DNA of 64,000 bases, from contig OZ024862.1 of the NCBI GenBank assembly GCA_964017155.1, positions 33,063,691 to 33,127,690 of the forward strand. Direction: 5' to 3'. The notes below the pieces were generated by a model. The model saw only the letters and a list, made by a program, of their open reading frames with translations. It did no database searches and was not told the origin of the DNA. The DNA comes from Oasisia sp. SBJ-2009 (lineage: Eukaryota > Annelida > Polychaeta > Sabellida > Siboglinidae). Both the position numbers and the translations under genes were made by a program. Shown one piece after another: positions 33,601 through 44,800 of this stretch (positions are counted from its first letter, which is position 1; the number at the start of each line of letters is the position of its first letter).

Positions 33601-36600
33601 CGGTGGATACTGGCATGATAAAAATTGACATTACCGGTATTATTAAAACAATTGACATTATTACATAGTAAATAAAAACATACATTGAAGAATTCCTTTA
33701 GTTCACATACCTCATAATGTACACTGACGAGTAGCTATTTGTGCTATTTTGTAATGTCTGACCAGTATAAATGGCCCTCATTTTTGTGTAATTTATATAA
33801 AATGATTATACACTTGTTGCTTTTTTGCTACAAATACAAATGTTCAGCAACGATACTTATTAAACATCACATTGATATGCCTGTACACTGAGGCTACTCA
33901 CCCATGTTCAGCCACCACGACACTCTTGTTTTCTTCTGAATCCGAGACAATGTACGAGATGGCGCTGGCCACCTGGTAGATGGTGCGGTGGTTCTTGGAG
34001 CGCAGCAAGGCAGTGAGTGTGCGCACCCCACCCATCTCAACAAACGTGTCCTACAACACACACACACTTGTTCATTACCTGGTAAGAGTTGTTCACTTTA
34101 CTTCTCACAAGTCAGCTACAATGGATTGTTTTCACTTGTATGGTCCAGTCCAGAGGTGAGAGGAAGCACATTCTCTGTGGACTTGGGGACTATGTTTAGG
34201 CGAAATATGAACAGGCAGTGTGAAGGACACAGAGTTTAGGAGTGGCGCCACCTGCAACACTCCAGGCCAACTAAGGTCAATAAGTTCAGGGTTTGAAACC
34301 ATGAAAGTTCATCACTGCCACTGTTTGCCACTATACTACAGTATATAGGCACTTGGATGAAGCCCACAGGGCAAAAGGAAAAGGGGAAGGCACAAGTTCT
34401 CCTTACCTGGATGGCAGGTATTGTCATGAGTTCCGCCAGTGTCTCCACTGCGTGCTCCTGCGTCGGCTCATCGCTGCACAAGGCCAGTCTCGTCAACACC
34501 TCCAAACTGGCACAGAGGTCAACGGGGTCACCAAACGTAAGTTCTTATTACAGAGTATACATGTATATCATCTTCACACACACAAAATAAAGCAAGACAA
34601 ACAGTCTCCAGTCCTTAGGGATATTCAAAGCACTTTACATTTTATTCTTTGGCACACATTTTTAATCAAACAACATCTTGACTTCTCTGGGAAGCATTCA
34701 GTTAGGCTGCCATTAATAAGCATAAACCATTCATACACAAGCATCCACCAATGTTTATTGTGAGGTAGTCATATAGGTAGCTGTGTGAAGTGGAGCAATA
34801 TATAATTAACAAACTTTCAATGCGTCGGCACAGGATTCAACCAGGTTTGTCTTGTTTGAGAGTCCCAAACTCTAGCCACTGCACCAGTGTGCTTACCAGA
34901 ATGTCAGCATAATACACACGCGCTAAGTAATAAACCACACATTACTCACCCGCCTTCTGCCACGATTCTAAACTTATTGTCGTCGCTGGCGGCTGCCATT
35001 GTGGCAAGCTCAAAGGCTGCAATCCTCGGCACTTTAACACTGAAATCAAAGAAGTACAACCACAACTACAGTAGCGCCTCCATAGTTTCTCTGGGAAGAG
35101 CCTAAATAGACGGATACACTGCAAACATGTTCTTAAGTTGTACATATGGGACATACCAACGTTTAGGCAACTGACTTCCAATTGTTGATACATTCTATAA
35201 ATATGGCTTCATATATTCGCCATGACATGAATTTCCAAAATATGATAACAAATCCACTAGCATGAGATATTCAGCCATATATCGTTGACAGCTTGTACTA
35301 TTCCAGTGAAAAATAATATATTTCAATGTTATCAACAGTTGTCCATGCACGGGGAGCATCCATGTACAATGGAATTAACTGGAGGCTAAGGTTATTTAAA
35401 GAATACTAAGTGAGAGAACTGCACATACCCGTGTTGTCTCGCGGCCTGCATCAGCTGCTCAATGTCTCGATTCTGCACCAGACACTTCTCCACATAGTCC
35501 CCGTACTGCAACAGGGCACATGGTCACAAACAATGCTGCAACATGACACATGGTCACAAACAATGCTGCAACATGGCACATGGTCACAATACTGCAACAT
35601 GGCACATGGTCACAATACTGCAACATGGCACATGGTCACAATACTGCAACATGGCACATGGTCACAATGCTGCAACATGGCACATGGTCACAATACTGCA
35701 ACATGACACATGGTCACAATGCTGCAACATGGCACATGGTCACAATACTGCAACATGGCCACAATGCTGCAACATGGCACATGGTCACAATGCTGCAACA
35801 TGGCACATGGTCACAATACTGCAACATGGTCACAATACTACAACATGGTTACAATGCTGCAACATGGCACATGGTCACAATACTGCAACATGGCACATGG
35901 TCATAATACTGCAACATGGCACATGGTCACAATACTGCAACATGACACATGGTCACAATGCTGCAACATGGCACATGGTCACAATACTGCAACATGGCAC
36001 ATGGTCACAATACTGCAACACGGCACATGGTCACAATTCTACAACATGGCCACAATACTGCAACTTGGCACATGGTCACAATACTGCAACATGGCACATG
36101 GTCATAATACTGCAAAACGGCACATGGTCATAATACTGCAACACGGACGAGGTCAGAATACTGCAGCATGGCACATGGTCAGAATACTACAACATGGCAA
36201 CCATACTGCAACAGTTATCATGCTAAAAAGGCACACTTTTCAGAAATTCAAGACTAGCAAAAGTTCAGTTCTGTCGAAGGCTTGACTCCTCGTGGGTACA
36301 GACCTCAACTTTCATGTTCCACAGCAGCTGCCAGGAGAGGATGGCAGCGATGAGGAGGCAGATGCCGTGGATGCAGAAGAAGATGGCCGAGTACAGGGCC
36401 GCGGCGGAGCACGTGTCTGGGTAGCTCGCGTTCTTGCAGCCGTGCATCTGGGGACAGGAACATCTGTCACAGTCTCAACAACCAAGGACGGTTCATGTTA
36501 ATTTTTATGTATTCTAACATGGGACTGGGCAGTGACCTGACTATGGAGGTGACCTAAGTAGTGGGACTATTTATGTACTTTATTTTACTTTATTAAAAGA

Positions 36601-39600
36601 AATGTAGAACATATTTACATTTATATAAGTCAAGTTTCTTGAGGTAAATGTGAATTGTATTATGTTCAAATGCTAACACTAACAACTACCTAAAATCCAA
36701 ATTTTTAACTTACCTCTGGTAACAAGATAAAGTGGCTACTAGCAATACAATTTTTAAATAAAACAAGTTTTAGAAATGTTTTCCAGTAAGAAAACAGTTT
36801 CTCATGGGAGCATAATTAAGACATACCGCCAGCCATGATATCTCCACTGTAGCGAAGTAGACAAAAGCCGCTGCACTGCCCAGAGACAGCGTGCCATATA
36901 TCACGCAGAAGTGAGTCTTGCTGGTGAGGAAGAAACAGGCAACTTTAGTTGCTACAGTAAAACAAAACTGAACAAAGTTCATGTTGGAGCTCTACTATAT
37001 AAAACTAGATTTATTTACTGAAAACTACAAATAACAATGTATTGTTTTGTATAGCTTGTTTTAAATTTAGTTAATATATTTGTTTGATTTTCCTATATAT
37101 ATTTTTTCTAAAATGTAGAATCGTAAATTTAAAGGTTACATTTCTGTGAATCAGATCTGGTGCATTTAAATTTGGTTCGCTTCCATTGATTTACAGATAC
37201 AGTCTACTTTATTGTTATTGTCAAATAAATATATGCCAATTAAGACGGTATCACAGTGATTGAGATACAATCAAACATACAATGAACACATCATAAGATT
37301 AAATACAATAAATAAATGGTGTCCCTACATACAACACTATCAGTAAAAAAACTGCATATAAACAGGAATGCTATAATCAGCCTCGAAGCCTTGTAACCAT
37401 ACTCTGACACCATTTTAAGGACAATATTATTAGTTCACATTTTGTCACTTCACATATTTGCTGTATTTATACTTCAGAAACTCCACAAATTCAGAAACAG
37501 AACTTACTAGACACTCTGTTTGCCAATAAATCCACTGTATCTTGTGAACGACGGACAGAACTTGACAGCAAATGCCCAAATGGCAATGCTCCACACGGCA
37601 CTGTACCAGTGGGTGGTGAAGAAACTCAACACTGACCCCATGAAGAGAACATACTGGAGACTCTGAAACCAAAGTACATGACACATTACAATACAATAAA
37701 ACTTTATTGTCCTGGACCGTGAAATTAATTTTGCAGCGCTCGTCATAAAATATAAAATACAGGAATAGAGAAATAAAAATACAGATACATTTATTATTAA
37801 AACAGTATGTAAACATTAATCATAATAAAATACAAGACTAAGCTATAATATAATTTTAACATTTTAGTATTATTATAATTGTAATTGTGGTTGTCCTTTT
37901 ACAAATAAAAAATAAAAGAAACAAAATACAACATACACACATACTACATTGTATGTAATATTTAACAACTGCAGTATCTTATCCAGCGTTTCTGAAAAAA
38001 ATATGTTATTCTTAGGTAGAGTACAGATGGAAAACTTAAATGATATTTTTTGCACCAAATTTGAAGGACACCATTTTTTTTGCCAATAGTTTATGCCACT
38101 CTAATTTAAAAAAGTAGACTTTTTTGTTTTTGAAATGTCCAAGGCCTTTAAGATTTGGTTGACCGGATGTTGTGGATACCTTGAAGTGGAAGAGAAGTCT
38201 CTCTCTCCTGGTGAAGAGCTTCACTTCTTTTGTGAGTGCTTCGTGTACATCGGGCAGGAGACCAGTACTGGAACTGGCTGCATCACTAGTTCCACTGATG
38301 GAGATGTCATCTAGAGCACTCTGCAGAACAGTAGTGGCATATAGGATGTGGGTGTGTGTGTGTGTGTGAGTGAGTGAGTGAGTGAGTGAGTGAGTGAGTG
38401 AGTGAGTGAGTGAGTGAGTGAGTGAGTGAGTGAGTGAGTGAGTGAGTGAGTGAGTGAGTGAGTGAGTGAGTGTGTTGGCTGTAAATATGCGAGTGGTTAT
38501 TTATGAATGTATCACTTTACCCCTTTCTGTCAGATGAACAAATGGCCAGAAAGTTGCCACAAAATGTGTTCATCTAACATGGAATGACACAACAGTAAAA
38601 CATTGGCAAATTAATGTATATACCGGTATTAGACATTTAAAGGTGGGCACAGCATGTATAAAGTATTTTATGTACAACACAACAAATATATATGTTGACA
38701 ACTGAAAACAAGTTTCTATGTCAGATGACAAAGACACTGTAGAATGCCATTTGTTCCAGTAATGTACAAATTATCCTGTACATAACAGCAGTTCTAATAA
38801 CATACATACAGTCACATTTCAACTATACTGTGATAATGAGATAATATGACAAACAGAAAAATCTCTAATCACAGTTTCCTCACAGCCAACTCACCTGTGC
38901 CTTGGATGAAAGAGGAATCATCTTGAGTAGGGCACTCTCTGAGATCTTGTAGTCCTCACACGTGTACGCGTCCCGCAGGTACTGTCCCTTGTAGCGCAGA
39001 CGGAACTGTTCGCTGTCCCGGCCCAGCTCGTACAGGATGTGTAGGAGCTGGGCACGGATACGTGCAATTGTCTCATTCGGCTGCACTCGCACGACAAATG
39101 TACGCAGCTGCAACGAAATGTTGACATGACGTCTAGGTCTCAGGGATAATTTTTTTTTTATATAAACTGTTTTGTCTTTGTAGTGCTTGAAACGTGCATC
39201 TGTAATTTGACATAATTTGGCATGTATTTCACAAGATTTTTCATAATTTCACAAAGTGAGCTTGTTTCCATCAAGTCGTTCAAATTAAGGCAATCTAGGG
39301 GACGTTTCTAGATATAATTTGCCTGTTTTGTGATTCTGTAGTGAAGAACATATTAATAATATTATTATATTATACACATTATATAATATGCAGACAGTGA
39401 ATGTCATATAGTTGTAACGTACACTATTCTTTATTATGATATGTGTAACTCACTGTACGTGAACTCAATTATGTATTGCCTTAGCCAGTGACAATAATAG
39501 TGACAATGTAACACTGCTTGGGTGGCTGCTCGCGTGTGGACTGTAACTGTAAGTGTAACCTGTAAGGCATTTCTAACCTATAATTAGGCCGCCATGTTGA

Positions 39601-39757
39601 AACCAATGTAAACAAACTCGTATACACGCGATATTATGCATTTTGTCTATCTTGTAATAGTACATTTTCTCAAAACATCACGCCTTTGTTATTAATCAAA
39701 CGTAGATGCACACGGTGGCCATACCGGGAACGCCTTGGCTGCAATGTAGAGTAGCAT
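27689..39757 (-). CDS. Ubiquitin-like, four-TM, armadillo-repeat protein (unnamed)
   Basis: Sixteen exons on the - strand: 39757-39725, 39107-38895, 38320-38180, 37662-37508, 36920-36827, 36447-36304, 35505-35429, 35039-34950, 34506-34407, 34050-33902, 33148-33021, 31871-31762, 31331-31227, 29806-29676, 29306-29215 and 27891-27689. They encode 654 residues with all phases matching. Residues 1-82 form a ubiquitin-like fold (MLLYIAAKAFPLRTFVVRVQ, FRLRYKGQYLRDAYTCEDYK). Around 132-240 there are four membrane segments (LFMGSVLSFF, AVWSIAIWAFAVKF, YGTLSLGSAAAFVYFAT, AIFFCIHGICLLIAAIL), with a Cys loop that carries a NAS sequon. From about 270 to 580 come helical armadillo-like repeats (RIAAFELATMAAASDDNKFR, EVLTRLALCSDEPTQEHAVE, ALLRSKNHRTIYQVASAIS). 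The tail is Ser-rich. I do not recognise a named homologue. The function is unknown; a membrane-anchored scaffold is inference. Intron 12 uses a GC donor. Confidence 0.85.
27908..28385. mobile_element. TIR element (MITE-like), copy 1
   Basis: About 480 bp bounded by long inverted repeats. The left end reads gcgcttacattttt..atttctgcgcatgcatgataaatgtaaaaccatcaatgtgcagc and the right end is its complement. The interior is AT-rich without coding. A second copy in the opposite orientation lies at 63.24-63.66 kb. It lies in the last intron of the UBL-TM-ARM gene, about 16 bp upstream of the last exon's acceptor. Confidence 0.85.
28386..29214. other. Remainder of the last intron of the UBL-TM-ARM gene
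   Basis: Unique AT-rich intronic sequence without recognised features. The adjacent intron, 29307-29675, is likewise featureless. Confidence 0.5.
29807..30832 (-). repeat. 37-bp minisatellite spanning the exon 14 acceptor
   Basis: About 27 copies, read on the - strand as agctgtgagatgatgttgga followed by tgattgtgttgttgtag. Exon 14 starts agctgtgagatgatgttgga and then cgag. The unit therefore copies the intron end, AG and about 22 coding bases. Some units have lost 3-13 bp. Confidence 0.92.
31148..31226 (-). repeat. 16-bp repeat of the exon 13 donor site
   Basis: On the - strand exon 13 ends ..aaacag and the intron begins gtgagctttgagtcag. This is repeated about five times with variants (ttgaactttgaatcag, gtgtcctttgagtcag, gtgaccttt..). 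The first two copies are perfect donors. Confidence 0.85.
31925..32890. repeat. 12-bp minisatellite in blocks
   Basis: About 80 copies of tttgtacNatgg in intron 11 of the UBL-TM-ARM gene. The variable base is arranged in blocks: caatgg (31927-32075), ctatgg (to 32265), ccatgg (to about 32480), ctatgg (to about 32690), then ccatgg, ccctgg and ccatag. All frames are open because the unit is 12 bp. Confidence 0.95.
33149..33440 (-). repeat. 38-bp minisatellite spanning the exon 11 acceptor
   Basis: About seven copies, read on the - strand as tcttgaggacctgtgttaaa followed by tgagtgatgttgattcag. Exon 11 begins tctggaggacctgtgttacg after gttgattcag. Each unit repeats the acceptor and about 18 coding bases. 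The rest of the intron (33441-33901) is unique. Confidence 0.92.
34590..34905 (-). mobile_element. tRNA-derived SINE
   Basis: Intronic copy with the shared core gacttctctgggaagcattcag. The tRNA-like end (complement of a B box in caggattcaaccagg) is followed by ctctagccactgcaccagtg. It has the same orientation as the copy at 23.9 kb. Confidence 0.65.
35506..36205 (-). repeat. 26-bp minisatellite spanning the exon 7 acceptor
   Basis: About 26 copies, read on the - strand as tattgtgaccatgtgccatg followed by ttgcag. Exon 7 starts tacggggactatgtg after the same ccctgttgcag context, matching 11 of 15 bases. Some units are shortened. Confidence 0.85.
36448..38179. other. Introns around exons 4-5 of the UBL-TM-ARM gene
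   Basis: Apart from the coding exons at 36827-36920 and 37508-37662, the sequence is AT-rich and unique. It has tracts such as ataaataaaaatacag and no recognised element. Confidence 0.5.
38350..38472. repeat. (GTGA)n microsatellite
   Basis: A short (GT)n followed by about 26 copies of GTGA in intron 2 of the UBL-TM-ARM gene. It lies about 30 bp upstream of the exon 3 acceptor on the - strand, where it reads as a pyrimidine-rich (TCAC)n tract. Confidence 0.95.
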
Positions 39758-39915
39758 TTTTAGACTATTTCAACAGCGTAACGACGAAATATGCAGGTGT
39801 TTGCTGGTCGAACATGACGTCGTATTCTCGCGAGAGTCGCGAACGCCGGCCGCGAGATTTGTGGTGATGAGTTCGCGAACTGTCACATGTCAACAGTGAG
39901 ACTGAGAAGTTTAGG
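39758..39915. promoter_or_regulatory. Bidirectional promoter between UBL-TM-ARM gene and VEZT
   Basis: The two start codons are divergent and only 158 bp apart (39757 on -, 39916 on +). The interval is CpG-rich and contains the palindrome tctcgcgaga at 39826-39835, a known promoter element bound by CGCG-recognising factors. It also has a CRE-like tgacgtc at 39815-39821 and the run gccggccgcgag. No TATA box is seen. Both ATGs have A at -3. Confidence 0.75.
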
Positions 39916-41806
39916 ATGGCAGAGGAAGAAGACGTTGTTTTTGAGGTTTATATATCGGCGATTACTTTGTTGTTTATTAGCTGTAACGTATGGATGCATA
40001 TTGAATGCAAGAGTGGTTGAGTTAAAACTAGATCCACACAAGGGTCCAGACTCATGCAGAGCGGCTCTTTTCTCTTTCAGACGGATTCCCCTCACACTGT
40101 CACAGTCACACACACACACACTGTCACTGTGTCAGTGACAGTGTCACTGACACACGTACTGTCACTCACAGGCACAGTACAAATAGTCAGTCATAGCACA
40201 CATTGACTGAGACAGATAGCCCAGACCTCAACGAACTGGCACTGTCATGACAATACAATCTGTGTTAATGTCAGTCCTATTGTATTCTACCCTGCCCTGT
40301 TTACTGGCAGTTATGTAATCCCCACGGTATAAAAGAGTTACTAGCTGTATCTATTTGTTCTGATTACTGGTAATGGGTACACATTTCCCTGTATAATAAA
40401 AATGTTGGTATGCCTTTTGTCAAGCAGCAGATGGTTTCATTCTAATCTGTGTGTGCCGACTTTACTCTTATCAAAAGATGAAGTCTATGAAAAACAGATT
40501 GAAGCTGTTCATAGATATGTTTCCAATAAATGTGCATTGTTTTGTATTATACATAAGTCATAATATGAATAAAGTGGGATCAGTTGTTGCATGTTGTATT
40601 AATAACACTGAAGGTATAATGTTGTTATTGTTTCTACACAGAAATCGGCTCTCTATGAATATCTCAAAGACGTCGGCTTCGCAGATGCAGACATTGGCAC
40701 TGAAACATTAAAGCCAAGAGAAAGGAAAGAACAAATCAGTCGTGTTGTGGCCACTCAGTGCAAGGTATTCACATCATATATGGTGACTTAAATAACCAAA
40801 TTGAAATGTATGTTTTTGCTGACTTATCTGCCAATAATTGCTAGCACCTAAAATAGGCAACTCACAGGTATGTCCATATATTTTTTATAAAGGGAATTAT
40901 TAGACATGTGAGTGTGACCCACCATTCCAAAATGAGACATATCACACTCCCTTTCTTTTTAGGAGCTATGGCCCAAAACACATGCATTGAAATTCGTTGG
41001 CGTCTCTGGTGTCTAAAAATAATAATAATCAAGAAACCAGATCATCAATCCGTTCAGAGTACTATTGGGAAGTCAACGTAAGACAACATCACCAGATGCC
41101 AACAATAATTTTTCAGTTGTTGCAAGACATTTTTATTTACATTGTTAGACTGTATTTGTAAATGGAGCTCTACGTTCCACTTTGTTTTCAGGGTTGGCTT
41201 TCAAAGGTATTAGCTCATATCACGTGGCCAGTGCAGAGACTATCAGCCAGGTCCAGCCTCCTTTCTGCCAGCTCCAAGGTACCTTTGAATGATCCTATAC
41301 TACGCAGTACTAAACAGAATCACACATAATTTAAATGTTCTTGGATTTTTTTTATGAAATAAAACAATCTATGCTTTCAATTTGAATTCTTGAGTTGTCA
41401 AGTAATTTTTCTGTAATATACCCCCGAGGGTAGTACCTCTTCAAATAATACCCATAGACAATATGACTAAAAGTATGGGCAATTTTGACTAATAATCAGA
41501 ATTTTGTTTTGCTCCTGTTGTGGTAATGTTTTGTCTGTATTCCAGTTGCTGAACATGTAAAATGTTGTTACATTTTCAATGTTGTAAAATGTTGTTACAT
41601 TTTCATCGCTGTAGCAACAGCAATGTGCCAGATACATCGTGCACAACATACTCCGCTGCCCTGTGCTGGAGGAGGAGGATGGAGCCGTCATTCAACATTA
41701 CACATGTGACATAGATGACATGGATGCTAAGTCACATGATATATCATGTGACATACCGCCCTGGTCGTCAGACATGACCATTCGTCATGGACCTGTGTGG
41801 TATGTG

Positions 41807-41851
<45 letters not shown>

Positions 41852-44800
41852 TGGTACTATCTAAAATGAGAACAAGTAAACTACAATCGACAACAAGTCT
41901 GCTGTATTCTTATAACATATTTGTTCAATTTCTTGTTGAAATGGCCTACAAAAAATTTATATAACTATAAAGATGGCAGATAATTCCAAGATTGCACAAC
42001 TTCACTGGACTTTTAACGCCTTGCAAGGTCCAGTGTCTGGAAGAAGAAGAAACCAACCCTTCTGAGCTGTTTATCAATTTTGGTCAAGCAGCCAGTGTTT
42101 GTGCAATCAGCAAATAATCTGTTCATTTGTCTCTGTGATATTGTTTGTTATAATATGTTCAAACAGGATTTCTTATTCACAACTAATAACAATGATTGTT
42201 ATACTGTATCTACATTGTTTCTTTATCCAATAATTTTAAAGTGTGCATTGGGACTTAAAGGACAAAAAAGGCTACGGCTTCGTGTCATACACCTAATAGA
42301 GTTTATACAAAGTAACAATTTCCACATATACTCAATTTTTTAACGTCAGCGGTTTACTCAGAATGTGACTTTAAAGTCTAAAATTCTAACGAAATCCACG
42401 ATGGTCTAGACGTCGCCATAGGTGAAGGGTTAATTTGGCTTGGCCATTCAGCGCGCGGCATTCTATATCTCGGTCAGCTTCCGGCGACGTCGTTAAGGGT
42501 CAACAACTTCGAGTCTTCGACAGTTCGTTCAGTTGGCGTGACATCTAGCAGCTGCTTATAGATGTATATCTAAATCTGTGGTTAAATCTATGGTAAATTT
42601 GAGTAATTATGCCTTCGTGTTCGGCATACAGTTGCAATAATAGTTGAAACAACCGGTAGTATTGAAGCAATGGATTCACGTTGGTGATTTGCGGGCGTAC
42701 TATTTGTCACTTTGCTCGGTCCATTTTGAGGAGAAATGCTTTGATGTAGACATGTATCATCAGTTGATGGGATGATTTAATTTTCGTTAAAAAATTGAGT
42801 ATATGTGGAAATTGTTACTTTATATTAACTCTATTATGTGTATGCCACGTAAAAGTTAACTTTGTTTGTCCTTTAATTATTTTCCACATTTCTCATTTCG
42901 CACTGGGGCCTGGTCACTCAGACTGACCTCCATGACATCACAGAGTCAATACAGTTGCTTCTGTTTCAGGGGGGTCTTGTTGGCCAGTGTCCAAGTGGCC
43001 AGTCTCACCCATTTGTTCTACCGACACTGGCAGGGGACAGCGCACTACTGGGACCTGTCCACTGTGGGCATCAGCGTGTCAGCTCTTGTCATGCGTCACC
43101 AAGTTGCCATGGCGACACGGGCATGTGACCACACCCGCACCGTGTGCCATTTCATCGCAGATATTGGCAAGTTTTACAAGTTGACAAAGAAGTCAGTCCG
43201 TTTGATACAAGAAACAGAACTGATTGCCAAGGGATTCACCATGTGAGTTTGTGGCTGCATGTGGCATCACTCTTCAGCTTAAAGGGAGGTGTGTTTTGGT
43301 GGGTAATTACTAGCAGGAATTTAGCTGAATCGGTGGCTCAAAGCACTAAGTGCAAATTTACTTAACGGATGTTTTGTCTACAATTTGAACATTTTGCTGG
43401 TGCTAGCATTAAATGCTGTTTCAAGCGTACTCAAAAAAAAACTGGCAGGCAGGATATGATACCTTCAATATCAATAAATAATAACCTTTAATTAGGTTAC
43501 ATTTGCACTTCAAGCTGTTTCCAATACATTATCAGTCTGTTGAATAATTCTGTTGAAAATGTAAAGGACGAATATGACCTAACGCGACATGTTGTAATAT
43601 TTCATACAGCAAAGCTCATCATTTATGCATACTGTGCTATTAGATATTTGACACTGTTATCTACATATCTACACACATGTTCTGATATTTTGTCTGCCAC
43701 AGGGTTGGGAACAATAGTGCCATCTGCCAGTTGGAAAAAGCTAATCTGCAGGCGTCCCGTAGGCAGTCAACGCAACTTCGGAGAATTGTTTTTGAAGCAG
43801 CCAGAGATTGTATGATTTTGTTTAAAGCAAAAACGGAGAAGCTTCTTCAAGAGTATCCTTTATACTAATGCCAGAAATCATCGCAGTCAATTGAGTCAAC
43901 ACATTTTTGTGCTTGTGAAACAACTTGTGTATAAGTGATAAAATAAATGACACTAAATTTGTTTTGAGTCTGCAATACATTTGTTTATGTCAAAAGACGT
44001 ATTCTGGTTTACATATTATAGTAAATTTACTATTGCCCTGATTGTGTAGTCCTACATTTTTGTTGATAAACAAACAAGATATGCTGTGTTTTAAGATCAA
44101 GACTACAATAGTATTCACCTACTTACAACTAATCTTTTTAATGCTGTTTTAGTTCATTTGTTTATGTAAACAGCCTGTTCTACCCAAGAAAACAATTCTC
44201 AGGTAAGAATATGTTTTCTTATCCTAACTTTTTATTGAAAGCAAAGTCTGCCATCTGTCCTAGTGGTCATTCAGGTCGCATGTGCATTTATTTGACCACT
44301 CCTTTTGACCTTGACCTGACACACAGACGCCCAGTGACACACACGTGTTCTTATATGGCGACAATCTCGCTCGAGGATTATGGGCCGTGCATTACCCTTG
44401 CGAGCTCATCCAATGAGCTGAAGTTGGCAACAGACGACTACTCCATTACAGCACTCAAGGTGACGCTTGTTGCAAAGTTGGTCTTCATAAATGTGGAAGG
44501 GAAAACCTGCTTCGGCAGATGTTTCAGCAATCATTAAACATGAAAGTTGAAGATAATGTTCTGTTTGTGTGAAATCTCCCTGTTATAGGTGTTTTGGTGT
44601 GGCATTAACGTAATTATAAGATAATCTGATTTTTTTATAGTCATCTGTGAAAATAAATTGTCCTGATAATATGTCAGATCTACAATATTCCATCTCTAAT
44701 TTTACATCATGTTCCCTCCTGGTAGTTCTTCTGAAATAAGAAACTACTTCCAAACTACATTTACTCTCCTATGTTAAAACATTTTCTTGTAGGCACTTTT

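Noticed and set aside
35410..36285. Repeat proteins with MVTILQHGTWS units
   Set aside because: Antisense frames of the 26-bp minisatellite. The real exon is 35429-35505 on the - strand.
42600..42780. A THAP-domain host gene
   Set aside because: The frame is broken within 13 codons and is enclosed by terminal inverted repeats. It is a transposon fossil.
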